Source: Chryseolinea soli | Lineage (GTDB): Bacteria > Bacteroidota > Bacteroidia > Cytophagales > Cyclobacteriaceae | Assembly (NCBI RefSeq): GCF_003589925.1 | Contig: NZ_CP032382.1 | Coordinates: forward strand, 7,564,001 to 7,628,000 | Length of the DNA: 64,000 nt | Reading direction: 5' to 3' | In this document: piece by piece, positions 53,901 to 62,029 of the stretch | Numbering within the stretch: position 1 is the first letter of the stretch | Layout: every line of letters begins with the position of its first letter | Notes under the pieces: generated by a model | Told to the model about the DNA's origin: nothing | Database searches by the model: none | The model's input: the letters and a program-made list of their open reading frames with translations, nothing else | Program-made: the position numbers and the translations under genes

Positions 53901-54347
53901 CTATGACGCCTTATGTTTCTTCCTTTCAAAAACAATTAGAAAATTTCCGTCAACATCCCTTAACATCGTATTCCTGATACGATCGTCGCAGATCACTAAT
54001 TTTTGCCAGATGACGTCAATGTCTTTTCCTTCAAGTCGTGTTGAAAGCTCATCCAGGTCGTTCACGATCAAAATTAAAGACTTCCTTCCTATCGGACAGA
54101 AGTGTTCCGGAGGCTCGGCACACATCTCTTCAAGGCGAATCGATCTATCCGGCTGCAACAATTCAAGACGAATACCCATCCCGTCCAGAAAAGCGCCCTT
54201 AGCGTTAATAGCCTTAAATTCCGTCTTTGAAACCAAAACGAATCCAAGTACATTTTCATACCATGAGACGGACAGATCAATGTCTTTTACCGACAAGGCG
54301 AATAGGTCAAATTTGAGTTTTAATTTATTGTCACGTATTACAATCAT
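53901..54347 (-). CDS. VOC-superfamily (glyoxalase/bleomycin-resistance-like) protein
   Basis: A 148-residue VOC protein. Typical halves: FALSVKDIDLSVSWYENVLG with the first strand-helix, then GFVLVSKTEFKAINAKG, and later MLRDVDGNFLIVFERK at the end. The fold hosts metal-dependent lyases, dioxygenases and antibiotic-binding proteins. The canonical histidine and glutamate ligands are only partly visible (GIRLELLQPD), so function is open. Isolated from operon partners. Confidence 0.8.
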   Translation of the reverse strand: MIVIRDNKLKLKFDLFALSVKDIDLSVSWYENVLGFVLVSKTEFKAINAKGAFLDGMGIRLELLQPDRSIRLEEMCAEPPEHFCPIGRKSLILIVNDLDELSTRLEGKDIDVIWQKLVICDDRIRNTMLRDVDGNFLIVFERKKHKAS

Positions 54348-54404
54348 GTGATTAGAGATAAGGGTGAGTCAAAGATTTTCTTTCAAGCAAAGGAATACCG
54401 CGAA

Positions 54405-55007
54405 TTACAATTGAATTAGATTTAACGTCGCCAGGGGACCCTTCGCCTGTTGAAACTCACTGCCGTTGGCCAAGTCGCCTAAATCAACTACTGCAAAACC
54501 AAGCTCCTTGATTACTTCAGCTACTACTGACTTTGAAGGAGCATCGTCACCGGAGATGAATAATACTCTTCTCCCACCGGACTGGTTCGGGTCTTGGCCC
54601 AGTATCTTGAAATTAAGCGTGTTAAACGCCTTCACTACGCTGGCGCCTGGAAGATGCTCAGCTACTATCTGAGATGACGCCTTTCCATGAAGATCTGCCA
54701 ATTGATAGTCGGGTGCATGCCTAATGAAATGATTCGTCGCGTCGATGACTAACTTATTTTTCCAGTCAGCGGCTTTTGTAAGGGACGAAGCCTGGGTCCA
54801 TGGAAGTGAAAGAAGAACGACGTCGGCCTTGACCGCATCCCTTACCGATCCTGCCTTAGCCCCCTCGCCTAACGATTTTACCACATCTCGAACCGACTCC
54901 GGCCCGCGACTGTTACTCATGATTACGGGGTATCCAGCTTTAACTAAATGTTTTGCAACGGCTTGTCCAATGTTGCCCGATCCGATAATACCAAATGATT
55001 TTTTCAT
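54405..55007 (-). CDS. F420-type NADP oxidoreductase family protein
   Basis: A 200-residue NAD(P)-binding protein of the NADP oxidoreductase (coenzyme F420-dependent) family. The dinucleotide motif GIIGSGNIGQAVAKHL starts the protein, and VIMSNSRGPESVRDVVKSL follows in the adenosine-phosphate-binding position; DVVLLSLPWTQA and KLVIDATNHF are family blocks. In Bacteroidota such proteins are usually NADP reductases acting on other partners, since F420 is not generally made. It lies in a row of oxidoreductase genes on the minus strand. Confidence 0.88.
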   Translation of the reverse strand: MKKSFGIIGSGNIGQAVAKHLVKAGYPVIMSNSRGPESVRDVVKSLGEGAKAGSVRDAVKADVVLLSLPWTQASSLTKAADWKNKLVIDATNHFIRHAPDYQLADLHGKASSQIVAEHLPGASVVKAFNTLNFKILGQDPNQSGGRRVLFISGDDAPSKSVVAEVIKELGFAVVDLGDLANGSEFQQAKGPLATLNLIQL

Positions 55008-55188
55008 GGTTATTTTCGTTTTTGCGTAAAAGTAGTCGGGAACTCAGTGCTCGAAAAATGATGTATGCCAAAATCAGGTTGATATGGAAGCCATCCGGAC
55101 GCAGTAGAATTCATCCAGGTTGGTACGCGCACAATAAAGGACAAACAGCCGATCGAAAAACTGTTCCGCACTGGGGCCATAGCCTAGA

Positions 55189-55749
55189 TTACGCCACACG
55201 CAGTGGCTTGAGTGCCCTAGCCCAGGCAATAACCTGATCAAGCATTTGATTCAAGTTGGCCTGATGATAATCAGCTGGTTTGAAAATATGGAAGTTCTCA
55301 AAATCGGTTATCAATGAAAGTGAAACCTGAGTCCGCACACCCGCTACATGCAATTCGGCCATAATCAATCTCAAATGCTCAACGGCCCGCGTAGCCCCGG
55401 AAGCTCCATACCCTACGAAGCCCGCTGCTTTGTTATTCCATTCCTTGTACAGGAAATCAATTGCATTCTTGAGAGATGCACAGGTGGAGTGATTGTACTC
55501 CGGGGTCACAAAAATAAAGGCGTCGAATGGAGCGATTGTTTCTGCCCACTTCTTTGTGTGCGCATTGGCATATTGCCCGAATGATGCCGGCATTGGTTCA
55601 TCCAGCAAAGGAAGATTAACACTTCTCAGATCGATCAACTGGAATTCAGCGTCAGTGCGTTTTGCTGCCAGTTGATACACCCATTTGGCAACAGCCTCGC
55701 CATTCCTGTTAGGGCGAGTGCTGCCTAAAATAATAGCAATCTTGGTCAT
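55189..55749 (-). CDS. NADPH-dependent FMN reductase
   Basis: A 186-residue flavodoxin-fold reductase. FMN phosphate-binding LGSTRPNRNGEAVAKWV begins it, then FVTPEYNHSTCASLKNAID near residue 80 with the conserved PEYN, and the GASGATRAVEHLR region. It supplies reduced FMN or reduces azo and quinone compounds. Two TGAC-N4-GTCA palindromes lie 57-91 bases upstream of its start and are good regulatory candidates. Confidence 0.93.
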   Translation of the reverse strand: MTKIAIILGSTRPNRNGEAVAKWVYQLAAKRTDAEFQLIDLRSVNLPLLDEPMPASFGQYANAHTKKWAETIAPFDAFIFVTPEYNHSTCASLKNAIDFLYKEWNNKAAGFVGYGASGATRAVEHLRLIMAELHVAGVRTQVSLSLITDFENFHIFKPADYHQANLNQMLDQVIAWARALKPLRVA

Positions 55750-55805
55750 AGTATATTTTGGTTGGTTTGCTCAGCCAAATTGCATTTTAGACTGGTCTTT
55801 TCTAA

Positions 55806-55840
55806 TGACAGAAGTCAATAAATAAATGTGACCTAAGTCA
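55806..55840. promoter_or_regulatory. Tandem TGAC-N4-GTCA operators upstream of the FMN reductase
   Basis: TGACAGAAGTCA (55806-55817) and TGACCTAAGTCA (55829-55840) share arms and are 23 bases apart, about two turns. This is the half-site type of the CRP/FNR superfamily, especially the FNR/DNR branch. Confidence 0.5.
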
Positions 55841-55891
55841 ACAAAACAATTCGTCCGTTCAGTTTGTCAAAACTTATCAATCTTCTTTACG

Positions 55892-56710
55892 CTAGGTTAA
55901 AAAACTTCTTATGTCGTTGATCGCCCGTACGGCCGATTCACTTTGAATGTTGTCCATTAACCATACATGCGTCTGACCCTGGTAGATTTTCAATTTGGCT
56001 AAAGGCTGACTAGCAACAATTCTTGAAAATATTGTTTTACTATCGTCTAGCAAGATCTCGTTCGAACCCACCATAATCAGCGTTGGTGGGAAAGTCCCAT
56101 ACAACGTTTCCATCGGGTTCACTTCTGCCAAATTCTTATTCCCGACATACAGTGACGTAAAATAGTCTAAGCTTTCCTTGGTTAAAACCGGGTCTATGCT
56201 TCTATTACCCTCTATTGAATCGCCATTGTTCCTTAGGTCAATCCAAGGTGAAATCATGACGATGTCCCTTAGGTTACGGGTTCTTTTTTCCCGGTTTAAG
56301 ATAGACACAACAGACGCCGTCAATCCCCCTCCGGCGCTATCCCCCACAAAAGATATGTTTTGGATGCGGAGTTCATCGACTAAGTAATTGTAAACGTTCA
56401 AGACTTCGTTTACAGCCGTGGGAAAAGGGTGCTCCGGCGCCAGACTGTAGTCAACGAAAAGAATAGTGGCATCCAGTTGGGCTGAAAGATGAGACACAAG
56501 CGCCTGGTGAGACTTAATCGAGCCTACGGCATAACATCCTCCATGTAAATATATCATTACACTGACGTCAGATTTGGCGCCCTCTTTGAAGAACCAATGG
56601 CAAGGTGTGCCTTTGATTTTTTGTTTTCCCATCCAAACATTATCTGCCGCTCCATAGCGTCCTCCTAATTTGTCAAACCCGGAACGAGTTTCCTTAATTT
56701 TTATGTCCAT
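55892..56710 (-). CDS. Alpha/beta hydrolase of the hormone-sensitive lipase family
   Basis: A 272-residue HSL-type esterase. The oxyanion motif is YLHGGCYAVGS near residue 74 and the nucleophile motif GDSAGGGL near 147, with acid Asp and His (QGQTHVWLMDN) toward the end. The ATG at 56710 is chosen, as the codon at 56719 is TTG. It probably hydrolyses short-chain esters. A GTGA-N6-TCAC site lies 123 bases upstream. Confidence 0.91.
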   Translation of the reverse strand: MDIKIKETRSGFDKLGGRYGAADNVWMGKQKIKGTPCHWFFKEGAKSDVSVMIYLHGGCYAVGSIKSHQALVSHLSAQLDATILFVDYSLAPEHPFPTAVNEVLNVYNYLVDELRIQNISFVGDSAGGGLTASVVSILNREKRTRNLRDIVMISPWIDLRNNGDSIEGNRSIDPVLTKESLDYFTSLYVGNKNLAEVNPMETLYGTFPPTLIMVGSNEILLDDSKTIFSRIVASQPLAKLKIYQGQTHVWLMDNIQSESAVRAINDIRSFLT

Positions 56711-56832
56711 AGTATTCAATTAATTCTGACTAGACAAGGACCAAAACGTTTGTCCTGTCTTCGTTTCTTTCTTTTAAAGAAAATTGGAAATAAAAAATGG
56801 TGAGCACTCGTGACTAAAGGCAAAAAATTAGC

Positions 56833-56846
56833 GTGACAAACATCAC
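56833..56846. promoter_or_regulatory. CRP-like site upstream of the esterase
   Basis: GTGA-CAAACA-TCAC is a perfect 4-bp inverted repeat with 6-base spacing, close to the CRP consensus core. It lies upstream of the esterase and may be related to the TGAC-N4-GTCA pair next door. Confidence 0.4.
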
Positions 56847-56907
56847 AATACGCTTCAAATGTGATGGCATCTAAACGCGACCACATGAAAGTCAACTAAA
56901 GGAAAGG

Positions 56908-57945
56908 TCAGGGACCTAAGAACTTTTTGACGATTGGTATAACTCGGGTTCCGATCAACTCAATACTCTTCATCATTTGCATTTGTGCCAGGTTGGCGTT
57001 GTCCATTTGAAAAGTAAAACGGCTGATACCTCCTAACGCTTGGCTATGTTGAATGATCTTCGCCGCCGCATTTGCCGGGTCACCGATTACAATCGCCCCC
57101 TCAGGACCAATCATTCCATTGAAGCGTTCGCGTGTTATCGGAGGCCATCCTCTTTCGCGGCCTATCGTGGTAAAAACTTCTGCATAGCCTGGATAATATT
57201 CCTCAATGGTGTCAGGTGTGTGCTCTCCTACATAACCCAATGAATGCAAGGCGACCTTCATATTTGAAGGGTCATGACCGGCAGCCATATAACTCTCTCG
57301 GTACAGATCGACCAAAGATCTAAAACGATGCGTTTGTCCTCCAATGACAGCAACCGCCAAGGGAAGTCCAAGCACCCCAGCTCTTTTAAAAGATGCCGGT
57401 GTACCTCCAACGCCCATCCAAATCGGCAGTGAATTTCGAAAAGGTCGAGGGTATATTCCCTGGTCATGTAACGCCGGTCTGAACTTGCCACTCCAGGTCA
57501 CCTTTTCGTTCTTGTTGATGGTCAGCAACAGGTTCAACTTCTCAGCGTACAACGCATCGTAATCGGCGACGTCGAATCCGAAGAGCGGGAACGCCTCTAT
57601 GAATGAACCTCTCCCGGCAACGATCTCCGCTCGTCCATTCGATATCAGATCAAGGGTTGCAAATTGCTCGAAGACTCTAACAGGATCGGCAGCGCTTAGC
57701 ACGGTAACGGCACTGGTCAACTTGATCCTTTTTGTGATGGCTGCAGCAGCCCCCAGTATAACGGCAGTCGCTGAGTCTAAAAATTCATGTCGATGGTGTT
57801 CGCCAATTCCAAATACATCAAGGCCGACCTCGTCGGCCAGTTTGATTCTTTCCAACTGCTCAGCAATCGCCTTGGCATCACTTTGACCACGTGATTGTTT
57901 TTCATTTGATTTTCTTGCCACAAAGCTGTCTATTCCAATTTCCAT
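56908..57945 (-). CDS. LLM-class flavin-dependent oxidoreductase
   Basis: A 345-residue bacterial-luciferase-like flavin monooxygenase with a TIM barrel. Recognised from EIGIDSFVARKSNEKQSRG, GLDVFGIGEHHRHEFLDSA (residues 40-58), GRAEIVAGRGSFIEAFPLFG and LPIWMGVGGTPASFKRAG. It uses reduced flavin from another enzyme; the FMN reductase about 1.2 kb downstream is an obvious candidate. Substrate unknown. A GTCAA-N2-TTGAC palindrome lies 24 bases upstream of its start. Confidence 0.93.
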   Translation of the reverse strand: MEIGIDSFVARKSNEKQSRGQSDAKAIAEQLERIKLADEVGLDVFGIGEHHRHEFLDSATAVILGAAAAITKRIKLTSAVTVLSAADPVRVFEQFATLDLISNGRAEIVAGRGSFIEAFPLFGFDVADYDALYAEKLNLLLTINKNEKVTWSGKFRPALHDQGIYPRPFRNSLPIWMGVGGTPASFKRAGVLGLPLAVAVIGGQTHRFRSLVDLYRESYMAAGHDPSNMKVALHSLGYVGEHTPDTIEEYYPGYAEVFTTIGRERGWPPITRERFNGMIGPEGAIVIGDPANAAAKIIQHSQALGGISRFTFQMDNANLAQMQMMKSIELIGTRVIPIVKKFLGP

Positions 57946-57968
57946 ATCAATAGCACTTATAAAGTCAG

Positions 57969-57980
57969 GTCAAACTTGAC
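57969..57980. promoter_or_regulatory. Palindrome upstream of the LLM oxidoreductase
   Basis: GTCAA-AC-TTGAC, a 5-bp inverted repeat 24 bases upstream of the ATG at 57945. A possible operator; the regulator is unknown. Confidence 0.35.
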
Positions 57981-58027
57981 GGCGTAACTGCTCCCGTCCT
58001 GGTTATCCACTGGGCAAAGCCCACTGC

Positions 58028-58453
58028 TCACCATGTGCGGTTCTTACCCCATCTGAACCTGGCTTCATCCTCACCGATATAGTCAGGATCAAGATAGATG
58101 TGTATACTAACGATTCGCTGGTTGCGAAATTTAAACACGTTACAAAAACGTCCACCCGGTGTCTTACCTCCTGCCCATGACTTGCCAGACATTTTGCCAT
58201 GTGAAGTGCCCTCAACCACCACGTAGTCTCCAGAAGGAATAAACGTCAACGTGTCATAGTCGTGCTGAATACTTTCCAATGCGCCTTCAAACCCCTTAAC
58301 CATTTCAAATAGCGATTGTCTCCCCTGTCCGATGCCGAACTTTGGGAAATAAATCTCTGCATCCTCCTCCAATAGATCAAGCACGTCAGCTCGTCCTTGG
58401 TCGGCCCTGATGAAGTATTCGCGCGCGATAGCAATCCTTTCCTGATCGTTCAT
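58028..58453 (-). CDS. NTF2/SnoaL-like protein
   Basis: A 141-residue NTF2-fold protein. The start block RIAIAREYFIRADQGRADVL is followed by DLLEEDAEIYFPKFGIGQGR, with the C-terminal NVFKFRNQRIVSIHIYLDPD strand pair typical of the family. It is the first of three NTF2-like genes in this minus-strand block and follows an SDR gene by 61 bases. The chemistry is unknown; these folds often do isomerisation, hydration or cyclisation of ring compounds. Confidence 0.82.
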   Translation of the reverse strand: MNDQERIAIAREYFIRADQGRADVLDLLEEDAEIYFPKFGIGQGRQSLFEMVKGFEGALESIQHDYDTLTFIPSGDYVVVEGTSHGKMSGKSWAGGKTPGGRFCNVFKFRNQRIVSIHIYLDPDYIGEDEARFRWGKNRTW

Positions 58454-58514
58454 AGTGATTACGTTTATGATTAATTTATTGTACCGTTGCCCATTCGGCT
58501 GCTTCTCTCTCGAG

Positions 58515-59279
58515 CTACAGATTCATTCCACCCGACACTTCAATTCGCTGCCCATTGATCCATCTTGCTTCTTCGCTGCACAAGAATGCGACCACCCCGC
58601 CAATATCATCGGGCAGTCCTACACGTCCCAGTGCGGTGACACTGGCCATGCGCGTATTCAGTTCCCTGTTGTCTCTTACCTGTCCTCCACCGAAATCAGT
58701 TTCGATAGCCCCGGGTGCTACTGCATTGACAGCAATACCACGAGGGCCAAGTTCTTTTGCGAGGTATCTTGTTAATACTTCGATAGCCCCTTTCACAGAA
58801 CCGTAGGCGGAGTAACCCGGAAAAGTGAAACGCGCAAGGCCCGTAGAGATGTTGATGATCCTTCCCCCGTTATTTATTAACGGGAGGGCCCTTTGTGTAA
58901 GGAAGAATACGCCTTTGAAGTGAATGTTCATGATGGAATCAAAGTCTTCTTCCTTGGTTTCGGCAAAAGGCGTGTATAAACCGGTTCCCGCGTTGTTAAT
59001 GAGAAAATCAAAATTCGGCTCGCCTGTTTGCTTTTCTAAATAGGTGGCTACTTCCTTAAAAAATCCATCAAATGATTTTATATCCTTTGTATTGAGTTGA
59101 AATGCTTTTGCTTTTTGTCCTTGCAATTGAATTGCCGCGACGACCCTGTCTGCTTCTTCTTTGCTATTGTTGTAGGTGAACAAGATATCAATTCCTTTTT
59201 TAGCAAGGCTGATGGCCATATTCCTCCCGAGACCGCGGCTTCCTCCCGTGATGAGCGCTATTTTATTCGTTGTTCCCAT
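58515..59279 (-). CDS. Short-chain dehydrogenase/reductase
   Basis: Classical SDR of 254 residues, intact: TGGSRGLGRNMA for the cofactor, INNAGTGLYTPF, catalytic Ser in IINISTGLA, YGSVKGA for Tyr-Lys, and ALGRVGLPDDIGGVVAFLC with the C-terminal INGQRIEVSGGM. It uses NADP(H) or NAD(H) on an alcohol or ketone. It lies 30 bases past the stop of the damaged SDR gene. Confidence 0.93.
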   Translation of the reverse strand: MGTTNKIALITGGSRGLGRNMAISLAKKGIDILFTYNNSKEEADRVVAAIQLQGQKAKAFQLNTKDIKSFDGFFKEVATYLEKQTGEPNFDFLINNAGTGLYTPFAETKEEDFDSIMNIHFKGVFFLTQRALPLINNGGRIINISTGLARFTFPGYSAYGSVKGAIEVLTRYLAKELGPRGIAVNAVAPGAIETDFGGGQVRDNRELNTRMASVTALGRVGLPDDIGGVVAFLCSEEARWINGQRIEVSGGMNL

Positions 59280-59308
59280 GATGCATTTTTAAATTTTTCC
59301 TGCAGTGA

Positions 59309-60145
59309 CTACCAAACCTTCATTCCGCCGTCGACGACGATGTTTGTTCCTGTGACATATTAACTGTCATCACACGCCAGGAATAAAGCAACGTTTGCTA
59401 CTTCCTCCGGCCGGCCGAGACGACCCAGCAATGTCTTTCCAAGCATATAGCCAGCCCATTCCGGATCTTTCAATTGCTCTCTGGTCTGGTTGGTTTCAAT
59501 CACTCCAGGCGAAATCGAGTTAGCCCTGATCCCATACTCTCTGCCTTCCATGGCAAGCTGTCGGGTCATGCCGATAATACCGGCTTTGGCTGTTGTATGC
59601 GCAAGGCTGGGCAACGTCTTGAAACTTAGCAGCGCATTGAGAGAAGCGTTGTTCACGACTACACCGCGGCTTGCCTTTAAGTGTGGCCAGGCGGCGCGTG
59701 TGAGATAGAAAACAAGGTCCACTTCATTCCGGCGATTGCTACTCCACTCCTCGTCAGAAATGTCTTCGAGCCAGTTGAAGGAAGCCATGGCTGCATTATT
59801 AAAAAGTACGTCGATTCGACCAAAGCTGCGAAGGGCAAAATCAACCAGCGCCTGACAGTCGGCTGACTCACTCAGGTGGCATGGCTGCAGGGAGACCATT
59901 GTTCCCCCCGTGCCTTGTACAGCTTCAACAGTAGCCTGTGCGGTATCACTTTGAACATCACACCCTACAACCAAAGCGCCCTCTCGTGCAAACGTCAAGG
60001 CTGCTGCACGCCCCATGCTTCCACCGGTCCCCGTGATAATGCAGACTTTCCCCTCAAGTCTTTTCGATGTCGGAATTCTTGACTGGGATCCTGAGTGTGC
60101 CTCCTGGCCTTTCCCAGATTCATTTTCAGCGTTCTTCGAAGCCAT
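59309..60145 (-). pseudogene. SDR gene with premature stop near its 3' end
   Basis: A 261-codon frame ends LFLACDDS and a TAA at 59360-59362. In the same frame, without any shift, the sequence continues YVTGTNIVVDGGMKVW to a TAG at 59309. That is the expected conserved SDR C-terminus, so a Ser codon such as TCA has become TAA. The catalytic Tyr position is also unusual: the block reads SLAHTTAKAG, with His where YxxxK enzymes have Tyr. The rest (TGTGGSMGRA, NNAAMA, NNASLNALL) is intact. Either a recent nonsense mutation or a sequence error. Confidence 0.8.
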
Positions 60146-60300
60146 TTCGTATCGATAATTTTAATGTTTATTAATCGGAGACGGTATCAGTATTGAAACA
60201 AAAGCTTCGCTCTATAATGCCTGCCCGATCTTTTCTTTATAAGGATGCCAAACACCTGTATTCTGTTTTGATGATTGAAACTCATAGACGTTTCAGTCCA

Positions 60301-60723
60301 TTACTCATCGAATCGATTGCCAGCCATGGCTGCCAGGAATGCTATTGGATTCCAGTACTCGCGATAGACCAGAATACGACCATCACGAAATGTCACAAAA
60401 GTGGCATAACTCATTTCATAAGGATTTCCGTTGCCAATGACAACACCGGATGCACTCCATTCCGCAATAGCAACGTTTGGATCATCGGTTGCATAGGCCT
60501 TCAAAGTTGGAAGCTTGCGGACATCGATGAAACTTGGATAGTTCTTCAAATATTCATACAGCGCGACACGACCTTCAATTCTGGAGGGCGAGCCTTCAGG
60601 GGCAAAAGGAAATTCCGCGACTACATTTTCATCGCACAACTCCGACCATCCCTTCATGTCTTTTGCAAGAAACCTGTCTAAACTTTTTCGAAGCAGCTGA
60701 ACTGCTGTTTGCTTGTTTTCCAT
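60301..60723 (-). CDS. NTF2-like (PhzA/B-type) protein
   Basis: A 140-residue NTF2-fold protein. Blocks: LRKSLDRFLAKDMKGWSELC, then DENVVAEFPFAPEGSPSRI and the strand TFVTFRDGRILVYREYWNP. The PhzA/B-like branch acts in cyclisation of phenazine-type compounds, but most relatives are uncharacterised. It lies between two SDR genes on the same strand. Confidence 0.83.
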   Translation of the reverse strand: MENKQTAVQLLRKSLDRFLAKDMKGWSELCDENVVAEFPFAPEGSPSRIEGRVALYEYLKNYPSFIDVRKLPTLKAYATDDPNVAIAEWSASGVVIGNGNPYEMSYATFVTFRDGRILVYREYWNPIAFLAAMAGNRFDE

Positions 60724-60762
60724 TTCTTTAATTGGTTATAGTTATAAACTTCCCTCGCTCTA

Positions 60763-61503
60763 CTAGCCAATCCGATACTGGCCGCCATCGACGACAATTG
60801 CCTGACCTGTAATGAATGAAGCGTCATTGCTCGTTAAAAACAAAACGGCTCCCGTGATATCATTCGGTTTTCCCAGGCGCTTTATAGCTTGTTGCTCCCA
60901 TACCGAGCGCTTCATCTCATCAGGCTGTTGCGCGGTAGCCAATGTTTCCGTGAGACCTGGCAATACAGCATTTGCCGTGATGCCATCGTCTGCCACATCA
61001 TTCGCCAGTCCTCGCATGAATCCGATGATTCCCATTTTTGTCGCGATGTAGTGGCTCATGCCTGGTATGGCAAGCCCAACCATATTGGACGATATGCCCA
61101 CGAAGCGGCCCCATTTCTTCTTCCGCATTGCAGGCAAGAAATATTTTACACTCAAAAAATGAGAATCAAGATTTGTTGTGATCGTTTTCCTCCAGGTCGC
61201 GAGATCCAGTTCATCTATAGGACGGTTTGGGAAGTAACCGGCATTGTTCACAACGATGTCAACACCACCCCAGTCCTGACTTTTGGTGAGCACAGCGTTC
61301 CAATCCTCCTCCTTTGTGACGTCTAGTTGAAATCCGCGTGCGGTGGAACCAATCTTGCTTACAGTCTCCTGCGGGATAGCAAGGTCTGTTGCGATAACGC
61401 TTGCTCCCCGCTCGCCAAGCGCTACCGCGATTGCCTGTCCGATACCCTGACCAGCGCCTGTTACCAGAGCGACTTTTCCCTCGTGTGTTTTTCCTGTTGT
61501 CAT
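60763..61503 (-). CDS. Short-chain dehydrogenase/reductase
   Basis: Classical SDR of 246 residues, fully intact: TGAGQGIGQAIAVAL, NNAGYFPNRPI, Ser in VGISSNMVG, YIATKMG for Tyr-Lys, and the closing ITGQAIVVDGGQYRIG. It lies 40 bases from one NTF2-like gene and 15 from another, forming a compact NTF2-SDR-NTF2 cluster in one transcript direction. Confidence 0.94.
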   Translation of the reverse strand: MTTGKTHEGKVALVTGAGQGIGQAIAVALGERGASVIATDLAIPQETVSKIGSTARGFQLDVTKEEDWNAVLTKSQDWGGVDIVVNNAGYFPNRPIDELDLATWRKTITTNLDSHFLSVKYFLPAMRKKKWGRFVGISSNMVGLAIPGMSHYIATKMGIIGFMRGLANDVADDGITANAVLPGLTETLATAQQPDEMKRSVWEQQAIKRLGKPNDITGAVLFLTSNDASFITGQAIVVDGGQYRIG

Positions 61504-61518
61504 GGTTTGTCGAGATTA

Positions 61519-61968
61519 CTATTTGATAGCTGCGCCAAGGTTTGTCAAAACCCCTAACTGAGCGAATATTATTGTTCCAGCGTTGTAACAGTGAAATGCC
61601 TTTATCTTTCCGTTCTCCAGATACCAAACATCACAGCAAGGCGCATTCATTTTATTCTTCGTCGCAGGGATACTGCCAGCAGGGAGGGCAAGGGGACCGT
61701 TGTGCGTGCCTTGTAGATTCAGTTCGACGATGACCACATCCTCATCATCTTTAACGATGAACTTCAAAAGCTCGCGGTGCATATCGGGAAATGCTTTCGC
61801 GTACACGTCAACGGTTTTCCCAATATCGTTTCCATAATATTTCTGCCCTGCTGATACATCCCAGAAATAACCATCACTTGTAAATAGAGAAACAAATGCT
61901 TTTGTATCCTTCACTTCAGCAGCTCTGTATGCTTCGCGAACTACTTGCTCATTTGACATTTTTTTCAT
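61519..61968 (-). CDS. NTF2/SnoaL-like protein
   Basis: A 149-residue SnoaL-like polyketide-cyclase-type protein. Blocks: VREAYRAAEVKDTKAFVSLF, then YYGNDIGKTVDVYAKAFP and DVWYLENGKIKAFHCYNAG, a conserved pattern of this branch. Fifteen bases upstream of the SDR gene on the same strand. Function is unknown; probably acts on the same substrate as the SDRs. Confidence 0.86.
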   Translation of the reverse strand: MKKMSNEQVVREAYRAAEVKDTKAFVSLFTSDGYFWDVSAGQKYYGNDIGKTVDVYAKAFPDMHRELLKFIVKDDEDVVIVELNLQGTHNGPLALPAGSIPATKNKMNAPCCDVWYLENGKIKAFHCYNAGTIIFAQLGVLTNLGAAIK

Positions 61969-62029
61969 GTTTTCTTGATTTTAGAATTGTTGTTTAATGG
62001 CGCTTTGGATCCGACCAGAGCCGGTTGAA

